From contig NZ_LEKU01000035.1 of the NCBI RefSeq assembly GCF_009932355.1, positions 1 through 15,039 of the forward strand: a DNA stretch of 15,039 nucleotides. Reading direction: 5' to 3'. Of this stretch, positions 1 to 6,141 are shown piece by piece. Position numbers and translations under genes: made by a program. This DNA is from Riemerella anatipestifer_E (GTDB taxonomy: Bacteria; Bacteroidota; Bacteroidia; Flavobacteriales; Weeksellaceae). The notes under the pieces are model-generated. The model made no database searches. It saw only the letters and a program-made list of their open reading frames with translations, and was not told the DNA's origin. Position 1 is the stretch's first letter. Each line of letters starts with the position of its first letter.

Positions 1-134
1 CAGATGAGGCGGTTATGAAATCAACTTTCTTGGCTTTAAGAGAAGCTACTAAGAAATGGTCGAAACCTATTCATAATTGGGGCTTGATTTTAAATCAATT
101 TTTAACTATTTTTGAACAAAGGGTTCAACTTTAA
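1..134 (+). CDS. IS256-family transposase, C-terminal fragment cut by the window edge
   Basis: The reading frame is open from base 3 to the TAA at 132-134 and gives 43 residues. The ending, with KKWSKPIHNWGLILNQF and then FEQRV, is the typical C-terminus of Bacteroidota IS256-family DDE transposases, where an NWG..LNQ..I.FE pattern closes the protein. The catalytic DDE residues lie upstream, outside the window, so whether the transposase is intact cannot be judged here. The plus-strand orientation matches the second copy that starts at 14944. Confidence 0.85.
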   Translation, partial: DEAVMKSTFLALREATKKWSKPIHNWGLILNQFLTIFEQRVQL

Positions 135-148
135 AAAAGTTAAACCCT
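120..148 (+). terminator. Hairpin over the IS transposase stop codon
   Basis: AGGGTTCAACTT at 120-131 pairs with AAGTTAAACCCT at 137-148 around a 5-base loop, with one C/A mismatch. The hairpin spans the transposase stop codon. It lacks an immediate T-run, so it would be a weak intrinsic terminator, or simply part of the sub-terminal structure of the IS. Confidence 0.4.
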
Positions 149-255
149 CGGTAATTTTAACTTACACACTTTACGGGATAGTGTCTGATAGTTAGGTGTT
201 ACAAGTAACGATCAGATTAAGTTTTGACTAATTCAAATTATATACACTTCAAAAA

Positions 256-891
256 TTATCTCGCTTCGTATCCATCCTTAAATTTTAAGAATTTTTCAGC
301 ATCTTTCGGGTTTTTCTTCATCCACTTGTTAATAAGTTCGGTATTATATTGAAGTTGCTCAACATCTTTTTGATTATAAATTTCTTTTTTGTCATTCTTA
401 ATTTCTTGGAGTAATTCCGTCCTAATTTCCATTTTAGTTTGGATGCTCGTATCATACCATTGTTTTGAAAAATAAAAACACAGAAACACTAACAATACAG
501 ATAACGCGAATATTGATAATGTAAATAACATCAGCTTCTTACCATAGTTCTTATTTTTATTAGTCTTCTTCAGTTCTTTGTAAAGTTCATCTATTTTCGT
601 AAAGGATTGTCTGGACAAATGAGTATCGATACTTCTAGGCATTGTTTCTATGAGTTGTCTGAAATGCTCAAAAAAATTATCTTTTATTACTTCCAATAAT
701 TTGATATTATCGTTGGCTACTCTTATAGTGTATTCTAATTTGTCAACAGTATTGTTGAGAGCCTCAATCTTTCTATTTAGTCTTATTCCCATTTCTACAT
801 TTTCTTCATTTGATTGAATAACTTTTTTCAATAACTCTAAGCCATCGTCTAGGTTTGGATTTGAGGTTTGTTCGTTGTTTGTATTTTGCAT
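256..891 (-). CDS. Predicted membrane-anchored coiled-coil protein of the mobilization cluster
   Basis: This 211-residue protein of unknown family starts with ATG at 891, 26 bases after the relaxase stop, so the two are probably cotranscribed. The N-terminal half (about residues 15-75) has heptad-like spacing of Leu, Ile and Val with many Glu, Lys and Asn, suggesting a coiled coil. Residues about 118-142 form one clear hydrophobic segment (LMLFTLSIFALSVLLVFLCF) preceded by a Lys-rich stretch, so the N-terminal part is probably cytoplasmic. The C-terminal ~65 residues are charged. No signal peptide or catalytic motif is evident. Its place after mobC and the relaxase suggests a role in mobilization, such as tethering the relaxosome to the membrane or a coupling protein, but that is inference only. 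It is the last gene of the element's transcript visible here. Confidence 0.7.
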   Translation of the reverse strand: MQNTNNEQTSNPNLDDGLELLKKVIQSNEENVEMGIRLNRKIEALNNTVDKLEYTIRVANDNIKLLEVIKDNFFEHFRQLIETMPRSIDTHLSRQSFTKIDELYKELKKTNKNKNYGKKLMLFTLSIFALSVLLVFLCFYFSKQWYDTSIQTKMEIRTELLQEIKNDKKEIYNQKDVEQLQYNTELINKWMKKNPKDAEKFLKFKDGYEAR

Positions 892-917
892 TATTTTTAA
901 TTTACAATGATGGGGCT

Positions 918-1820
918 TTATTTTCTTCTCTTTTTCTTTTTAAACCAATCCTCTTCTGGAGATATAATCGTTGGAGAAAGAAATTCTTTAACCGTATCTT
1001 CGACTGTTTGAAATACCGATTTTTCAGATTTCCAACTTGCCTTTGTGGTTTGATTTAGATTTGTTTTTACATTGTAATAACTTTCTAAATTTCGATTAAG
1101 AATTTCCTTGATATCTTTAATTTTAAGATCATTTGTTATCTCTGAAAGTTTATATCCTGCTGGATACTCTTTTGGGGTTTTGGTATTAATATCGGAATGT
1201 TTTACAATACGCATTCCTGATACTCCCACTTTCTTATTTTCTGATAAATTGACTCTATAGGCTTTCTGATTCATTAGTTCTTTCAATTCATTAAAAGATT
1301 TTGCAGTTTTTAAAACCTCTCTCAAATCTTTTAGCATTTGAGCTTTCTTTTCCTTTCCAATTTCCACATCGGTTTTCAATTTCATTTCTTTACAAACTTC
1401 CCTTACTGCTTTTCCAAAGCGTTCACCGATTTTGTGAGCTTCAATAGTATTAATACCACTTGTGTTGATACGATTTACGACAAAATGGATATGTTTATGC
1501 TTGGTAGAGTTATGAATATCTAATCTTATCTGATTATCATCTGTAACTCCCACTTTCTTTAAGGCATTTAAAGTAAGTTCAATGAGTTTTTTATTGGATA
1601 TTTCGTTGTCTTTGGTTCTTTCGGGAGAGATATAACCCGTCAATGCCCAATTCTTAATTTTAAAATGTCTTTCAGAAATAGCTCTCATTTCTTGGAATTG
1701 AAGTTCTGGATTGTCAGACAATAGGTTGTGGGAATACACCATTTCTGCAGTGCCTTTATCATTTCCATTATACTCAATAGCAATTTTACTAATCCTTCTT
1801 GTGGTTGCTGAGTTGTTCAT
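918..1820 (-). CDS. Relaxase / mobilization nuclease (MOBP type)
   Basis: Relaxases nick one strand at the origin of transfer, stay covalently bound to the 5' end through a tyrosine and pilot the strand into the recipient. This 300-residue protein has the PF03432-type layout. An N-terminal region with candidate catalytic tyrosines (Y17 in AIEYNGN, Y29 in EMVYSHN) is followed by the metal-binding motif HKHIHFVVNRIN, in which H110, H112 and N116 match the HxHxxxN signature. A further DIHN stands just before it. The C-terminal ~180 residues are Lys-rich and ungrouped. I chose ATG at 1820; a TTG six bases upstream would also keep frame. The start overlaps the end of the MobC-like gene by 32 bases, indicating translational coupling. 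Which tyrosine is catalytic is not resolved by eye. Confidence 0.88.
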   Translation of the reverse strand: MNNSATTRRISKIAIEYNGNDKGTAEMVYSHNLLSDNPELQFQEMRAISERHFKIKNWALTGYISPERTKDNEISNKKLIELTLNALKKVGVTDDNQIRLDIHNSTKHKHIHFVVNRINTSGINTIEAHKIGERFGKAVREVCKEMKLKTDVEIGKEKKAQMLKDLREVLKTAKSFNELKELMNQKAYRVNLSENKKVGVSGMRIVKHSDINTKTPKEYPAGYKLSEITNDLKIKDIKEILNRNLESYYNVKTNLNQTTKASWKSEKSVFQTVEDTVKEFLSPTIISPEEDWFKKKKRRK

Positions 1821-2433
1821 TTTCAATGATTTTCCGATAAAGACATTCTCTGATTAATTGAGTGACCGTTTGAATTTCATTCAGAATTTTTTTCTTATTT
1901 TCAAACTCATTCCATTCTCTATTTCTAAGTAAATTGGAGATTCTAATAAAGTGATTGCCATATTGGAGTAAGACTTCATCAGTTTTAAACTCATTGATTT
2001 TAAGTTCTTGTTCAGTTAAAACTAATCTTGCGTATTTGGAAAGTTTGAGATTAAGTTTTTCTGCTTTTACTTTAATTCTAAGATATTCTTTCTCGGTTAC
2101 TTTTGTAGAAATAATCTTTGAAAAAAGAGCTGATTTCTTCTTTGCCAATCCACCTTTTCTTCCAATGCTCTGGAAATGTTTTTTTCTTTTTTCTAGAGCA
2201 ATAATCTTCTCTTGTTCTTCTTTGGCTTTAACAATAAATTGGGTTAAAAAGTCTTGTTTCATCTGATGTAATTTTAGATTGTTTTTTTTATGTTTATTAA
2301 ATTTCAGTTTGGTTTGTTTAATTTTTTTGGTGATATTCAATCGTGATTTGAATTTTGATTTTATATTTTTTAAACCCCTATTCTTATATTCTGTTTCGAC
2401 GACAGGAGAAACCAAAAAGTGGAAAGTTACCAT
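1789..2433 (-). CDS. MobC-like relaxosome accessory protein
   Basis: MobC-type proteins bind near oriT and help the relaxase open the strand. The informative part is the C-terminal half: KVTEKEYLRIKVKAEKLNL followed by LSKYARLVL (about residues 106-142 from the ATG at 2433) fits a ribbon-helix-helix DNA-binding domain. The later QYGNHFIRISNLLRN matches the position of the conserved GNN.NQ..R-type helix of MobC proteins. The first ~57 residues are very Lys/Asn-rich and look poorly conserved. The start is uncertain: GTG at 2472, ATG at 2433 and ATG at 2262 (157 residues, nearer the usual MobC length) are all in frame. An oriT-like inverted repeat at 2413-2469 covers the two upstream starts, which favours 2262 if that repeat is non-coding. 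The 3' end overlaps the relaxase start. Confidence 0.75.
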   Translation of the reverse strand: MVTFHFLVSPVVETEYKNRGLKNIKSKFKSRLNITKKIKQTKLKFNKHKKNNLKLHQMKQDFLTQFIVKAKEEQEKIIALEKRKKHFQSIGRKGGLAKKKSALFSKIISTKVTEKEYLRIKVKAEKLNLKLSKYARLVLTEQELKINEFKTDEVLLQYGNHFIRISNLLRNREWNEFENKKKILNEIQTVTQLIRECLYRKIIENEQLSNHKKD

Positions 2434-2469
2434 TTGAGTATGCTTATGGTAAACTTTGCGTACTTTTTG
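2413..2469. other. Candidate origin of transfer (bipartite inverted repeat)
   Basis: Two arms repeat in inverted orientation. CAAAAAGT (2413-2420) then AAAGTTACCAT (2423-2433) faces ATGGTAAACTTT (2446-2457) then ACTTTTTG (2462-2469). The inner arms differ by one extra base and the outer 8-base arms match exactly. The loop is 12 bases (2434-2445). Placement at the head of the mobC-relaxase pair is where oriT lies in many mobilizable elements. The repeat could instead be an autoregulatory operator of MobC. No nick-site consensus was recognised with confidence. Confidence 0.5.
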
Positions 2470-2521
2470 CACTAAGACTAAGCATAAAATTTCCAGTCAC
2501 ATTTTACAAGTCCCTTTCCCT

Positions 2522-3392
2522 TTAATACAAAATCTGTATTTCTTGTTTTTTCGAAATGAGATAGTCATTCAAATCTTTAAAATATTTGTAATGTTTTCTT
2601 TGGTCGATAACATTTAAATGGAGTGTATTTAATTTTTCTACGAGCAAATCTCCCGCTTTATCTACAACTCAATTCTTTGATAATTTTCCAGTAAATGTTC
2701 AATTTTAACTACCATTGAAACGGAATTTAAAATGATATAATCGGAGGTTTCTGATGAGAAATTTTGGACATCTTTTTTGAGAGTGAGATAGGACAAATAA
2801 TCGCTGAAGCCTTCAAAGATTTTTAAAGTTTCAGAACTGTTTGTATTGGGGTTGTTTTTAACAGAAGTAATATCTTTTTTTACCCAAGGCTATCTTCAGA
2901 TATTGTTCCTAATTTCGTAACCTCTAGGATCGTTTTTGAATGCAATTGCAAAGTAAGTTTTATCTTCAATTTGATAATGAACTTCTTTTAGTTCTGATTT
3001 TCTAGATTTCTTTCTTTCGAATACTTTAAAAGTGCTGGATGCGAAATGTCCTTTATTTCTATAATTTGATAAGTTTTGCTTTACTGTTTACCGTTGATTA
3101 AATCTTCTTTTTGTTTTTGAAAAGAAAAAGCAAATCGCTTGAGAGATTCAAGGGCATCAGAAACACTGCATTGTTTGAGATCTTGAACAATGGACACGAC
3201 ATCGTATTGTTTTCCTGTACCGAAATCAAAAGCAATATTCTTTACATAATTAACCAAAAGGCTTGGCGTTCGTTCTTGTCGGTTGATGGCATAATAATAA
3301 GCAGTTTTCGGATGTTCTTTGCTTGGGAAAAGAGAGAAACTCTCCAGTACTTCCTTTATACTGATATTTTCGTTCGCTTGTCTGTAATTCAT
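2522..3392 (-). pseudogene. Decayed Toprim-type DNA primase
   Basis: Bacteroidota mobile elements often carry a ~300-residue primase with an N-terminal zinc-finger-like region and a Toprim domain. The first 103 residues (ATG at 3392) read cleanly and include ERTPSLLVNYVKNIAFDFGT and YDVVSIVQ, typical of the N-terminal region. A TAA at 3081-3083 ends this frame, yet homologous coding continues. The same frame gives YQIIEIKDISHPALLKYSKE; a shifted frame gives KEVHYQIEDKTYFAIAFKND; another gives LKIFEGFSDYLSYLTLKKD and DYIILNSVSMVV; a last piece gives DKAGDLLVEKLNTLHLNVID and ends at TAA 2522-2524. Lesions are the stop at 3081, a shift near 2990, a missing base near 2900, an extra A in a 7-A run at 2875-2881 and a deletion near 2663. 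The deletion removes the segment that should hold the Toprim DxD metal ligands just before DKAGD. A short N-terminal product of 103 residues could still be made. Confidence 0.85.
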
Positions 3393-3437
3393 TTTTTTGT
3401 GTTTAGTTGTTGATTTAATTTTTGAAATGTTATTTTT

Positions 3438-3525
3438 TAGCTTACCTATCTACCTTCTTACCTAAAATTGATAAGCAGTTTCAGGATAGAATAATATTTA
3501 GGTAACTTGGTAAGCAGGTAAGCTA
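3438..3525. repeat. Inverted array of six 8-base iterons; candidate replication origin or operator
   Basis: Between the VapE-like gene and the primase lies a 29-base arm (3438-3466) repeated in inverted orientation at 3497-3525, matching at 23 of 29 positions. Each arm contains three direct boxes at exact 8-base spacing. The left arm has TTACC at 3442, CTACC at 3450 and TTACC at 3458. The right arm has GGTAA at 3501, 3509 and 3517. The 30-base centre (3467-3496) is A/T-rich. Two opposed iteron sets around an A/T-rich core beside replication genes resemble origins of phage satellites and other replicating islands. An operator or a long RNA hairpin in the vapE-primase transcript is the alternative. 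The 153-base gap (3393-3545) holds no other feature. Confidence 0.8.
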
Positions 3526-3545
3526 TTTTTGCGTTTTTGAAAATT

Positions 3546-4703
3546 TTATATTTTCCGTTTGATTAAATAGCCATAAACTTGAAGTTTTGGATGTTTGATT
3601 CTTTCGTATTTTAATTTTGTGAGTGCTTTTCCCACTTTCATGTGATTGAGTTGTGTTCCTAAAGCGTGATTCATCGCAAATACAATATCGGAAGCTGTAA
3701 GAAAATCTGTTAGATTTTGGGATTTTTCAAAATGTTTGATAATCACTTCTTGTTCTGGGCTAATATTGAAATATCTTTCATTTCGAAGTTCATTTTCCAA
3801 AATATCATTCTGACTAAACTCTTCTTTGAAATCCTCTCTTTTATAGGTGTTGTAGTATACTTGAGACCAAAATTTGTCAATATTTATAACTTTACTATAA
3901 CCGAAATCAATATTTTTAATTTCAAAAACAATCCATCTTACACTTCCTGTTTCATCAGTTAGGAAATCACATTTATTGGTTGATCCTAAAAAAGAACAGA
4001 TTCGGCGTTGAGTTTCTGCTTTTCGTGCATAAGGAAGCCTAACTTTAATATTGGTTGCTGAAAAAAGCGATTTTAGACTATTAATATCTGATTTAGATAA
4101 TACCGCCAGTTCATCAGCGTTAATGATAAAATTCTTTGTGATAGCAATTTGTCCATCTTTATCTACCGTTACGACTTCGGTATAATAATTCTTCAGCTCT
4201 TTAGGAATCAGAAATCGGAGAAAAGTGGTTTTTCCTAAATTTTGAACTTGACTAAATAAAACCAAGCATTGTTTGTTGATGTAATTGGGCTCTAAAGCAC
4301 ATTTCACAGCTCTTGATAACCATTTTTCTAAGTGATAACGAAATAAATCATCGTCGTTGGTAACAATATAGTTTGTCAATTCTTTGATATAATCATTCCC
4401 GTCCCAATCTTCCAATTTTTCAAAATATTCCTTGATTGGATTGTAAGATTTAATAAAATCGCTTCTTATTAAAATTTCTAATTTCTGTGGTGTAATCTTA
4501 ATACTCGCACGAGTTAGTTCAATAAGTAATGAATTAAGATTTAGTACGCTCCAATCATTGTATTCTTTAAGTTTAATTTCATAGTCTAACGAAATGGTAT
4601 TAAACCTTAAATTATATTTATTATTGATGTATTCAAGCGTTTTGTCGAAAACAGTATTGGTTCCTTTTTCTATGTGATATAATTGGTTATTTTTCATTTT
4701 CAT
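3546..4703 (-). CDS. VapE/VirE-family P-loop ATPase (helicase-like)
   Basis: Proteins of the virulence-associated E family are superfamily-3-like ATPases found in phages, satellites and integrative elements beside primases, where they are thought to act in replication. In these 385 residues the ATPase core is readable. A Walker A-like SQVQNLGKTTF has G157, K158 and T159, but Gln152 stands where the first glycine of GxxxxGK belongs. Walker B is NFIINADELA with D197 and E198. A sensor-like GSTN is at 240-243, followed by FLTDETGSVRW with a candidate arginine finger R256. The stretch PIKEYFEKLEDWDGNDYI upstream of the core is typical of the family. The C-terminal ~60 residues look like a winged-helix extension. 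The ATG at 4703 overlaps the end of the DUF3853-like gene by 17 bases, so the two are coupled. Confidence 0.88.
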   Translation of the reverse strand: MKMKNNQLYHIEKGTNTVFDKTLEYINNKYNLRFNTISLDYEIKLKEYNDWSVLNLNSLLIELTRASIKITPQKLEILIRSDFIKSYNPIKEYFEKLEDWDGNDYIKELTNYIVTNDDDLFRYHLEKWLSRAVKCALEPNYINKQCLVLFSQVQNLGKTTFLRFLIPKELKNYYTEVVTVDKDGQIAITKNFIINADELAVLSKSDINSLKSLFSATNIKVRLPYARKAETQRRICSFLGSTNKCDFLTDETGSVRWIVFEIKNIDFGYSKVINIDKFWSQVYYNTYKREDFKEEFSQNDILENELRNERYFNISPEQEVIIKHFEKSQNLTDFLTASDIVFAMNHALGTQLNHMKVGKALTKLKYERIKHPKLQVYGYLIKRKI

Positions 4704-4989
4704 TATTTTTAAATAATTTCAAGGCTTTTTCTGTATCGATCACAATCGTTCTATTTCTCTGAGAAATAGCATCATCTATTACTCCACTTTTCTTTATTCT
4801 ATTAGCTGTTGCAATTGAGCAATCGAAGAGATTTGCAATTCCTCGTATTCCATACACGAGTTTTGTTTCCTTAGTATTAACTGATGAATTTTTATTATTA
4901 TTCACCTTGATTTCTTGTTTATTGAGAAACAAAAACTCTTCACCCGTCATCTGCCATATAGGCTTGTTTAATAATTCTTCTTTATTCAT
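4687..4989 (-). CDS. DUF3853-like small helix-turn-helix protein
   Basis: This 100-residue protein begins LLNKPIWQMTGEEFLFL, a Bacteroidota signature, and continues with VYGIRGIANLFDCSIATANR, then IKKSGVIDDAI. That pattern (small domain naming its target by a helix-turn-helix of the excisionase/MerR-like sort, then a short wing) fits the DUF3853 family, which is common next to VapE genes in mobile elements. A role in controlling excision or replication genes is plausible but is inference. I chose ATG at 4989; an in-frame TTG at 5022 lies inside a tandem repeat and is less likely. The stop overlaps the VapE-like start by 17 bases. Confidence 0.8.
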   Translation of the reverse strand: MNKEELLNKPIWQMTGEEFLFLNKQEIKVNNNKNSSVNTKETKLVYGIRGIANLFDCSIATANRIKKSGVIDDAISQRNRTIVIDTEKALKLFKNNENEK

Positions 4990-5002
4990 TTTTTTGGTTT
5001 TG

Positions 5003-5027
5003 TTGATGCAAAATTGATGCAAAATTG
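5003..5027. repeat. Tandem 11-base repeat upstream of the DUF3853-like gene
   Basis: TTGATGCAAAA occurs twice head to tail (5003-5013 and 5014-5024), followed by TTGA of a third start. It sits 14 bases upstream of the ATG at 4989, a position suited to a binding site for a regulator, possibly the helix-turn-helix protein itself. It could also be a simple slip duplication. Confidence 0.6.
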
Positions 5028-5050
5028 AAATTCATAAAAATTCAAATAAA

Positions 5051-5081
5051 AAAAATCAACATAATTAATATGTTGATTTTT
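5051..5081 (-). terminator. Intrinsic terminator of the integrase transcript
   Basis: AAAAATCAACAT (5051-5062) and ATGTTGATTTTT (5070-5081) form a perfect 12-base-pair stem with a 7-base loop. On the minus strand the stem is followed by a run of T (complement of the A-run at 5048-5055). It lies about 100 bases beyond the stop of the 319-residue gene and would separate the integrase unit from the DUF3853-VapE-primase-mob unit. A/T-rich flanks on both sides mean it may work in both directions. Confidence 0.7.
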
Positions 5082-5107
5082 AGATGCTTGAGAAAATAAT
5101 TTGTAAA

Positions 5108-5144
5108 GATGAAGTTCAGATAGATTCTATGAATCTATTTCATC
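5108..5144. repeat. Imperfect palindrome in the gap before the replication/mobilization unit
   Basis: ATAGATTC (5120-5127) pairs with GAATCTAT (5131-5138) around TAT. An outer pair GATGAA (5108-5113) and TTCATC (5139-5144) extends it. It lies between the stop of the 319-residue gene and the terminator hairpin at 5051-5081. It may be an operator for the leftward unit or part of the 3' end structure of the integrase transcript. Confidence 0.5.
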
Positions 5145-5181
5145 ATATTTTTACAGGTTTTTGATATTTAACAAGTATAAT

Positions 5182-6141
5182 TTAGTTTAAAAGTACAGCC
5201 TGTCCTTTTAAGATTATATCATCTATTTCCTTATGTATTTCTGATTTATTATCATCAGATGGATTAATTTTCTTTTCATAATCTTTTATATCAAAATGGT
5301 GAATCATTATTTTTTTCCAATTTTCAGATGATTCTTTTTTTATAAAAGTTGCACCAATTTTATTTATGGAATATGCAATATATTTATCCGTGCCTTTATT
5401 CTTTTCAAGGCACAGAATTTCTTTACCTGCCATTTGATTAGCAAAATCCAAGAAATTGATGTATTTTACCAACTTTAATTTTACAAAAATTTTATATAAA
5501 TCATTTATTGCTTCTAAGTTTATAAAAATTTCTCCTGTATAGTTTTCAAAAAAATTAAGCTCTAAAAGCTGTATTTCTAAATCCGTTAACCGTTCTATGA
5601 TAGAGTTTACATTAAATTTCAATAGATAAAACAAGCTTTTTTCTTTATCTTTCCAATCATCATAGAATTCTTTACTTTTTATCTTCTCTTTTTTGTATTC
5701 CTGCTTAGCAAAGGAATGCTTATTTCTTAAATTTATCATTTCAAAAGATGAATCATCATATCTCATACACCATGATTCTAATCTCCCATTCAATTCAAGA
5801 TAATTGTTACTTTTGGGAAGTAATATATTTTTGTAATGGTAGTTGTAATTATGCTTTTGTAAACTACACATGCCATCAATAATTTCATAAATCTTTTTAG
5901 AGTCTAAATCATATCTTTCATCGGAAAGTGTAGTTTTAAGTCTATGTATTACTGCTAAATAATTTTTATAAATTAAATTTGGACGAATGTGCTCAAACAA
6001 TTCGCTAAACTCCATACATTCTATTGAAAATGGGAAGTTTAAAAGTTCATCTATTAGCTCTTTTGTTAAATCCTTCTGTTCATTCTTTTTTAATTTTCCT
6101 TCAAGATTTAACAATAAATCAAAATGTTCTGTTAGTTTCAT
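5182..6141 (-). CDS. Unknown 319-residue protein translationally coupled to the integrase
   Basis: I do not recognise this protein. Its start codon overlaps the integrase stop in an ATGA arrangement (6138-6141), so it is translated together with the integrase. It is predicted soluble: no signal peptide and no membrane segment. Residues 1-110 look helical and acidic/Lys-rich. The middle (about 145-180) is strongly charged and may be a coiled coil. Residues about 185-265 alternate helices and strands, with INDLYKIFVKLKLVKYINFL followed by AGKEILCLEKN and DKYIAYSINKIGATFIKK, which could be a winged-helix-like fold. No nuclease, ATPase, methylase or toxin motif is evident. Base composition is as A/T-rich as the integrase. 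It could be an accessory cargo gene (for example immunity or defence) or a recombination or control factor; nothing in the sequence decides between these. Confidence 0.7.
   Translation of the reverse strand: MKLTEHFDLLLNLEGKLKKNEQKDLTKELIDELLNFPFSIECMEFSELFEHIRPNLIYKNYLAVIHRLKTTLSDERYDLDSKKIYEIIDGMCSLQKHNYNYHYKNILLPKSNNYLELNGRLESWCMRYDDSSFEMINLRNKHSFAKQEYKKEKIKSKEFYDDWKDKEKSLFYLLKFNVNSIIERLTDLEIQLLELNFFENYTGEIFINLEAINDLYKIFVKLKLVKYINFLDFANQMAGKEILCLEKNKGTDKYIAYSINKIGATFIKKESSENWKKIMIHHFDIKDYEKKINPSDDNKSEIHKEIDDIILKGQAVLLN

Larger units (their letters stand above)
1..185 (+). mobile_element. IS256-family insertion sequence, right end (partial)
   Basis: The first 134 bases encode the C-terminus of an IS256-type transposase. 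About 50 bases later comes a terminal repeat running inward from about base 185. Its outer end, read on the minus strand, is GACACTATCCCGTAAAGTGT, which resembles the general IS256 terminus. The same repeat occurs inverted at 14856 onward, where a second copy begins, with the shared core AAAGTGTGTAA and the inner block CGAGGGTT. The outer boundary at 185 is inferred from this pairing and may be off by a few bases. Bases 186-255 hold no gene that I can see. Confidence 0.8.

Noticed and set aside
855..1058. Plus-strand open frame of 67 codons over the relaxase 3' end
   Set aside because: It is antisense to the relaxase and the coiled-coil gene, has a skewed Phe/Leu/Arg composition and no recognisable domain.
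2473..3080. Empty intergenic region
   Set aside because: The minus strand has no long frame, but joined short frames give recognisable primase Toprim segments, so it is a pseudogene remnant.
3438..3525. CRISPR array
   Set aside because: The repeats are 8-base iterons in two opposed triplets without spacers of regular length, and there are no cas genes.
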